The notes under the pieces are model-generated. The model was not told the DNA's origin. It ran no database searches and was given only the letters and a program-made list of their open reading frames with translations. Shown here one piece after another: positions 6,810-10,458 of a DNA stretch of 10,458 bases. Position 1 is the first letter of the stretch. The number at the start of each line of letters is the position of its first letter. This DNA is from Rhodobiaceae bacterium UBA7378 (GTDB taxonomy: Bacteria > Pseudomonadota > Alphaproteobacteria > RS24), in the NCBI GenBank assembly GCA_002469805.1, contig DKNW01000101.1:1-10458 (forward strand), read 5' to 3'. The position numbers and the translations under genes were made by a program.

Positions 6810-6835
6810 AACAATCTCTAACAAATTGTTTTTAT
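6805..6835. repeat. Perfect 11-bp inverted repeat in the divergent gap
   Basis: ATAAAAACAAT (6805-6815) and ATTGTTTTTAT (6825-6835) are exact reverse complements separated by 9 nt. The right arm takes in the first two bases of the ATG at 6834. It could be an operator shared by the two divergent units or an AT-rich hairpin in the leader; it lacks the GC-rich stem of a normal terminator. Confidence 0.75.
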
Positions 6836-7562
6836 GCAAAAGCGGCCAGATGAAAATGGCTCAGATAAAGTGGCTCAGATGATGAACGCAATACGCGCAT
6901 ATTTCTCCGCCATGGTGCACCAGGTTGCCTTATGGCGCCGACCCACGGCGATTGATGATCTCAGCTCGCTGGCAGACTTCTGCTTTGCGCAATCCGCCCA
7001 TATCGCCCAGACGACGTTATACGGCTACTTACGCACCCGCGCGGGCCTGCAGCATTTTAATTTATTCACGGATGAAAAATTCGCTGCCATGCTGCGCCCG
7101 GCGCGCTCGCGTCTGGTGCTGGTATGCGTTGATGATCTTGCATTGTTTTGTACTGCCGTGATCGGCGCACGGGCCGCATTGCCAGCACCTATATTGCAAG
7201 AGCTGGCGGCATATATGATGCGCCATGCTATTAGAGAATTAGCCGATGGCGATCTTCCCCAAAGCGAGTTGGACGCCTACGCCCACGCGTTTGACGCCCG
7301 TGCTGCGCAAGCTGATTGGCAAGCCCATGCCGGTGTTGATTATGCCTTTGAACGGTCGCCACAAGCCTTGGTCGACCTTGCGCCAATTGTCGATATATTG
7401 AAGGAATTGGACAGCGAGGTCGTCGTGAATTCCATGCGGTTCAAATGGCGTGGCGTGCGTGCAGCGTTTCGTCAACGCCTTGATGTCGATACGCTGGTTG
7501 CCAGATCGGGGTTGGGCATGGCAGAACAGGGCATGTCTGATTTGAAATCCCGCTCGGTATAA
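6834..7562 (+). CDS. Conserved-looking hypothetical protein upstream of ettA
   Basis: 242 residues; family not recognised. The protein looks soluble and mostly alpha-helical and alanine-rich, with no signal peptide and no clear membrane helix; the most hydrophobic stretch is [24 protein letters not shown] near residue 92-115. The block [26 protein letters not shown] at about 46-71 has the composition of a conserved core, but no catalytic motif stands out. The start is uncertain. The ATG at 6834 has no Shine-Dalgarno and lies inside an inverted repeat. ATGs at 6879 and 6882 (giving [15 protein letters not shown]) follow a 10-bp direct repeat and may be the true starts. ettA follows after 28 nt on the same strand, so co-transcription is likely. 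Codon use resembles that of the neighbours, supporting a real gene. Confidence 0.83.
   Translation: MQKRPDENGSDKVAQMMNAIRAYFSAMVHQVALWRRPTAIDDLSSLADFCFAQSAHIAQTTLYGYLRTRAGLQHFNLFTDEKFAAMLRPARSRLVLVCVDDLALFCTAVIGARAALPAPILQELAAYMMRHAIRELADGDLPQSELDAYAHAFDARAAQADWQAHAGVDYAFERSPQALVDLAPIVDILKELDSEVVVNSMRFKWRGVRAAFRQRLDVDTLVARSGLGMAEQGMSDLKSRSV
6857..6880 (+). repeat. 10-bp direct repeat near the start of the 6834 gene
   Basis: TGGCTCAGAT occurs at 6857-6866 and again at 6871-6880, a 14-bp period. The period is not a multiple of three, so the copies are read in different frames. This fits a small duplication in non-coding or unconstrained sequence and weakly supports a start at 6879 or 6882. Confidence 0.7.
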
Positions 7563-7590
7563 GCGCCGGACAGCAGAGAAGGAAAAGGCA

Positions 7591-9246
7591 ATGGCCGCGT
7601 ATCAATATGTTTATGTCATGGACAAGCTGTCCAAAACTTATCCCGGGGGCAAGCAGGTTCTCAAAGATGTACGCCTGTCGTTTTTACCTGGGGTGAAAAT
7701 TGGCATTGTCGGTGTAAACGGCGCGGGTAAATCGACGCTGCTCAAAATCATGGCTGGATATGACAAGGAAATTCAGGGCGAGGCGTGGGCCGCGGAAGGT
7801 GCCTGTGTGGGCTATCTGGAACAGGAGCCCCAGCTCAATCCTGAGAAGGATGTTCTCGGCAATGTTATGGAAGGGGTCGGTGCGCAACAGGCATTGATGG
7901 AGCGCTATAACGAACTTGCAATGAATTATTCCGACGAGACGGCCGACGAAATGGCGGAATTACAAGACCAGATCGACGCGCAAAACCTCTGGGACCTCGA
8001 CAGTCAGGTCGAACAGGCCATGGATGCGTTACGGTGTCCGCCGGGCGATGCTGATGTCGGAAATCTTTCTGGTGGTGAAATGCGCCGTGTTGCGCTGTGC
8101 AAGCTTCTGCTTGAGAAACCAGACTTATTGTTGCTCGACGAACCGACCAACCATCTGGATGCCGAGACCGTCGCGTGGCTGCAGCACCATCTGGCTGATT
8201 ATGCGGGTACCGTCGTACTGGTTACCCATGACAGATATTTTCTCGACCAGATTACTGGCTGGATTTTGGAACTGGATCGCGGGCAGGGTATTCCTTACGA
8301 AGGCAATTATTCCGACTGGCTTGAGCAGAAGCAAAAGCGGCTATCTCAGGAAAGCCGCGAAGACGAAGCCAAGCAACGCACATTGGCGCGCGAGTTGGAA
8401 TGGATCCGCCAGTCACCCAAAGCGCGGCAAGCGAAAAGCAAGGCTCGCGTTACGGCCTATGAAGACTTGCTGGCGAGCCAAGACCGAGAAGATGTCGGGC
8501 GGGCGCAAATCACCATTCCGTCTGGCCCGCGGCTGGGCGGTATCGTGCTTGAGGCGGAAAACCTCTCCAAAGGTTTTGGCGAGCGTCTGTTGATCGACGA
8601 TCTGTCGTTCAAGCTGCCCCCAGGCGGCATTGTTGGCGTTATCGGTCCCAACGGAGCGGGTAAAACCACATTGTTCAAAATGCTTACCGGTAGTGAAGGC
8701 CCTGATGCAGGCGACCTGCGCGTCGGGGACACGGTGGCGATGGGCTATGTCGACCAGAGCCGCGATAATCTCGATGATACAAAAACTGTGTGGGAAGAAA
8801 TTTCCGGGGGTCTAGATATTCTGGAATTAGGCAAGCGGGAGATGAACTCGCGCGCCTATGTGGGTGCGTTTAATTTCCGCGGCGGCGACCAGCAAAAGAA
8901 GGTTGGCCTCTTGTCAGGCGGTGAACGCAACCGCGTGCACCTTGCAAAAATGCTAAAATCCGGCGCGAACCTTTTGCTGCTCGATGAGCCGACCAATGAT
9001 CTGGATGTCGAAACATTGCGCGCGCTGGAAGAGGGCTTGGAAAACTTCGCTGGCTGTGCGGTTATCATCAGTCACGATCGGTGGTTTCTCGACCGCATCG
9101 CGACGCATATTTTGGCCTTTGAAGGCGACAGCCATGTCGAATGGTTCGAAGGTAATTATGCCGATTATGAAGAAGATCGCAAAAGACGCCTTGGTGCCGA
9201 AGCCGAAATTCCAAAGCGCATTAAATACAAGCAGTTCAACCGCTAG
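7591..9246 (+). CDS. ettA: Energy-dependent translational throttle protein EttA (ABC-F ATPase)
   Basis: 551 residues (E. coli EttA is 555). It is a soluble ABC-F protein that binds the ribosomal E site and, depending on the ATP/ADP ratio, controls formation of the first peptide bonds. Domain 1 has Walker A GVNGAGKS at 41-48, an arm insertion at about 95-139 (the EttA-type arm that contacts the L1 stalk), the signature LSGGE at 159-163, Walker B LLLLDE at 179-184 and switch His213. The inter-domain linker with basic helices (about 241-300) follows. Domain 2 has Walker A GPNGAGKT at 352-359, LSGGE at 441-445, LLLLDE at 461-466 and His495. There are no membrane segments. The start at 7591 is supported by AAGGAAAAGG just upstream and by the normal N-terminus [20 protein letters not shown]. 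Its stop overlaps the convergent mlaC by 11 bp. Confidence 0.97.
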   Translation: MAAYQYVYVMDKLSKTYPGGKQVLKDVRLSFLPGVKIGIVGVNGAGKSTLLKIMAGYDKEIQGEAWAAEGACVGYLEQEPQLNPEKDVLGNVMEGVGAQQALMERYNELAMNYSDETADEMAELQDQIDAQNLWDLDSQVEQAMDALRCPPGDADVGNLSGGEMRRVALCKLLLEKPDLLLLDEPTNHLDAETVAWLQHHLADYAGTVVLVTHDRYFLDQITGWILELDRGQGIPYEGNYSDWLEQKQKRLSQESREDEAKQRTLARELEWIRQSPKARQAKSKARVTAYEDLLASQDREDVGRAQITIPSGPRLGGIVLEAENLSKGFGERLLIDDLSFKLPPGGIVGVIGPNGAGKTTLFKMLTGSEGPDAGDLRVGDTVAMGYVDQSRDNLDDTKTVWEEISGGLDILELGKREMNSRAYVGAFNFRGGDQQKKVGLLSGGERNRVHLAKMLKSGANLLLLDEPTNDLDVETLRALEEGLENFAGCAVIISHDRWFLDRIATHILAFEGDSHVEWFEGNYADYEEDRKRRLGAEAEIPKRIKYKQFNR

Positions 9247-9871
9247 CTTTTTGCGCAGATTTCTTGCCTTCGATTTGTTTGCGGATATGGCCTAATAGAG
9301 CTTGAATGTCACCGCGATTGTTTTTCAAAACGGATGCAAAGCTGTCGCGTTGTTCTTGTGCCATCCATACGCCGATCACGCGCACATCAAATAGTGAGAA
9401 GCTGCCATCCTTTTCGCGATACAGCCACCAGTCGACGCTGATCGGCTCGCGCCCATTGCTAAACTCGATCTGGCTTTTTACAATGAAATTGTTTTTCTTG
9501 CTTTGGCTGCGGCCCACAACAAGTTGCTCGTCGCCATATTCGCCAAGGCGATTGGCATAAACTTTGATGATCAGCTCATTGAGCAGTCCCTGATAAACCT
9601 CAAAATCTTCCTTGGAAATCTTGCGCGCGAAAGTGCCGAGCGTGAAGCGCGCAATGCGGCGCATATTGGCCCGTTCGTCCAGCAATTTGCGGAACCCGTC
9701 TTCGCGGTCGGTACGCGCGGATTGTGTTCTGAGGATTGTGATGGCTTCATCGGCCAGTTCCGTCACAAACGCTTTCGCGCGCGCAACGTCGACGGCATCA
9801 TCTTGCGCCCAGCCCGGTGTGGTAAAGCTGATCGTTAGCGGCAATATCAACGCAAGTAAAATGTAACGCAT
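9236..9871 (-). CDS. mlaC: MlaC-type periplasmic phospholipid-binding protein
   Basis: 211 residues of the MlaC/Ttg2D family, a periplasmic carrier that shuttles phospholipids between the outer-membrane MlaA complex and the inner-membrane MlaFEDB complex. An N-terminal signal peptide (hydrophobic stretch [13 protein letters not shown], cleavage likely after PGWA at residue 22) predicts export. The mature part shows the family pattern: an [39 protein letters not shown] block at about 70-108, then the beta-sheet region with [48 protein letters not shown], where the W-x-L and V-x-G-V elements are characteristic. It lies 14 nt downstream of mlaA with a GGAG site about 8 nt before the ATG, so the two form an operon. 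The last codons overlap the ettA 3' end, and no hairpin terminator is visible there. Confidence 0.94.
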   Translation of the reverse strand: MRYILLALILPLTISFTTPGWAQDDAVDVARAKAFVTELADEAITILRTQSARTDREDGFRKLLDERANMRRIARFTLGTFARKISKEDFEVYQGLLNELIIKVYANRLGEYGDEQLVVGRSQSKKNNFIVKSQIEFSNGREPISVDWWLYREKDGSFSLFDVRVIGVWMAQEQRDSFASVLKNNRGDIQALLGHIRKQIEGKKSAQKASG

Positions 9872-9885
9872 ACAGGAAACTCCAC

Positions 9886-10458
9886 TTAAAATTCATCAAG
9901 ATCGCCGAGGTCAGGCAGATCATCTAGATCGGTGTCGCCATTGGCAATCTCGCTTTTGCGGTTTTGCCGGTACAAGCTGCGCACACTGGCATAGAAATCT
10001 ACCGAACTGCGCTCGATCTCGTCAATCACGCCCAGACTATTGGCGCGCGCATCCACCCCGCCAACAGAAAATGACAGCACGCTGCCCTCCAGCCGGTTGT
10101 CGCCCATATAGGTGATCGGGTTGAACGCCGTGTCGATAATCAAGCCGCCCATATCTCGAGGCGGCGCAGGGCCGAGAAGCGGCAAATAAATATACATGCC
10201 TTCGGACACGCCATAGACCCCAAGCGTTTGGCCAAAATCCTCCGTATGGCGAGGCAGGCCAAGTGCGGTAGCGGGATCAAAAAGGCCCAGTATCCCAATC
10301 GTCGAATTGATTACGAGGCGCGAGGCGGTAATCCCGGCCCGTGACCATGATCCCTGTATGGCATCATTCGAAAGCGTGACTGGCGAGATGAGATTATTGC
10401 GGAGGTTGCGCATCGAATTCCGCACGGGGACCGGAACACTGAGATACCCACGCGCTAC
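9886..10458 (-). CDS. mlaA: MlaA (VacJ) phospholipid-transport protein, partial (N-terminus outside window)
   Basis: Outer-membrane component of the Mla pathway that removes misplaced phospholipids from the outer leaflet. The frame is open to the window edge and codes for VARGYLSVPVPVRNSMRNLRNN, matching the MlaA region before the NLI-P motif, so the GTG at 10425 is not the start. Family motifs visible: RLVINSTIGILGLFDPA, the EDFGQTLGVYGVSEGMYIYLPLLGPAPPRD block and the following D-rich turn. The N-terminal lipoprotein signal that would be expected lies outside the window. The C-terminus, after YASVRSLYRQNR, ends in an unusually acidic tail DLDDLPDLGDLDEF. The stop is 14 nt before the mlaC start. 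Confidence 0.93.
   Translation of the reverse strand, partial: VARGYLSVPVPVRNSMRNLRNNLISPVTLSNDAIQGSWSRAGITASRLVINSTIGILGLFDPATALGLPRHTEDFGQTLGVYGVSEGMYIYLPLLGPAPPRDMGGLIIDTAFNPITYMGDNRLEGSVLSFSVGGVDARANSLGVIDEIERSSVDFYASVRSLYRQNRKSEIANGDTDLDDLPDLGDLDEF

Noticed and set aside
8024..8593. 189-codon + strand frame inside ettA
   Set aside because: It overlaps the conserved ABC-F signature, Walker B and linker region in another frame, and the translation is Arg/Trp/Ser-rich with no recognisable domain.
1..10458. Mobile element, CRISPR array, prophage or defence island
   Set aside because: No transposase, integrase, terminal repeats, spaced direct repeats or defence-type domains were seen. All genes but one belong to recognisable housekeeping, transport or enzyme families, with even composition.

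Overview
This is a gene-dense chromosomal window that looks alphaproteobacterial. The housekeeping sigma factor has a typical alphaproteobacterial C-terminus (it ends KLRSFLDN), the two Mla genes are arranged mlaA-mlaC, and several proteins look like conserved alphaproteobacterial hypotheticals. Base composition is moderate in GC and even throughout. I see no insertion sequence, phage gene, CRISPR array or rRNA, and no compositional break. A genus cannot be named from the sequence alone; a Rhodospirillales-like or marine relative is only a guess.

Layout. Bases 1-1094 (+ strand) carry the 3' part of rpoD, then panD (aspartate 1-decarboxylase), and 11 nt later a tRNA with anticodon CAU. Its C4-G69 and C5-G68 pairs point to lysidine-type tRNA-Ile2 rather than methionine. 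Bases 1051-3651 (- strand) hold a two-gene operon: a YtcJ-like metal-dependent amidohydrolase whose TAA stop abuts the ATG of a CobW/G3E-family P-loop GTPase. That GTPase gene runs into the tRNA from the other side, and its stop codon lies in the antisense of the tRNA anticodon loop. Bases 3742-4252 (+) hold a small MAPEG-family membrane protein followed by a clear intrinsic terminator. Bases 4262-6747 (-) form a transport operon: a DUF4212 small subunit, a VC_2705-type sodium:solute symporter, and a small YggT-like membrane protein. Bases 6834-9246 (+) hold an unrecognised conserved-looking protein and ettA, an ABC-F translation factor. Bases 9236-10458 (-) hold mlaA (5' end outside the window) and mlaC, parts of the retrograde phospholipid transport system; mlaC overlaps the 3' end of ettA by 11 bp, tail to tail.

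How the genes work together. The window is mainly housekeeping: transcription initiation, beta-alanine/pantothenate supply, decoding of AUA, translational control, and outer-membrane lipid asymmetry. Mixed in are three accessory units: the amidohydrolase/GTPase pair (possibly enzyme plus metallochaperone), the Na+-coupled symporter with its small subunit, and the MAPEG protein. I found no convincing wholly new system. The points most worth a second look are the translationally coupled amidohydrolase-G3E GTPase pair, the EF-hand-like loop inside the symporter, the tRNA/GTPase gene overlap, and the double palindrome in the divergent region at 6791-6835.
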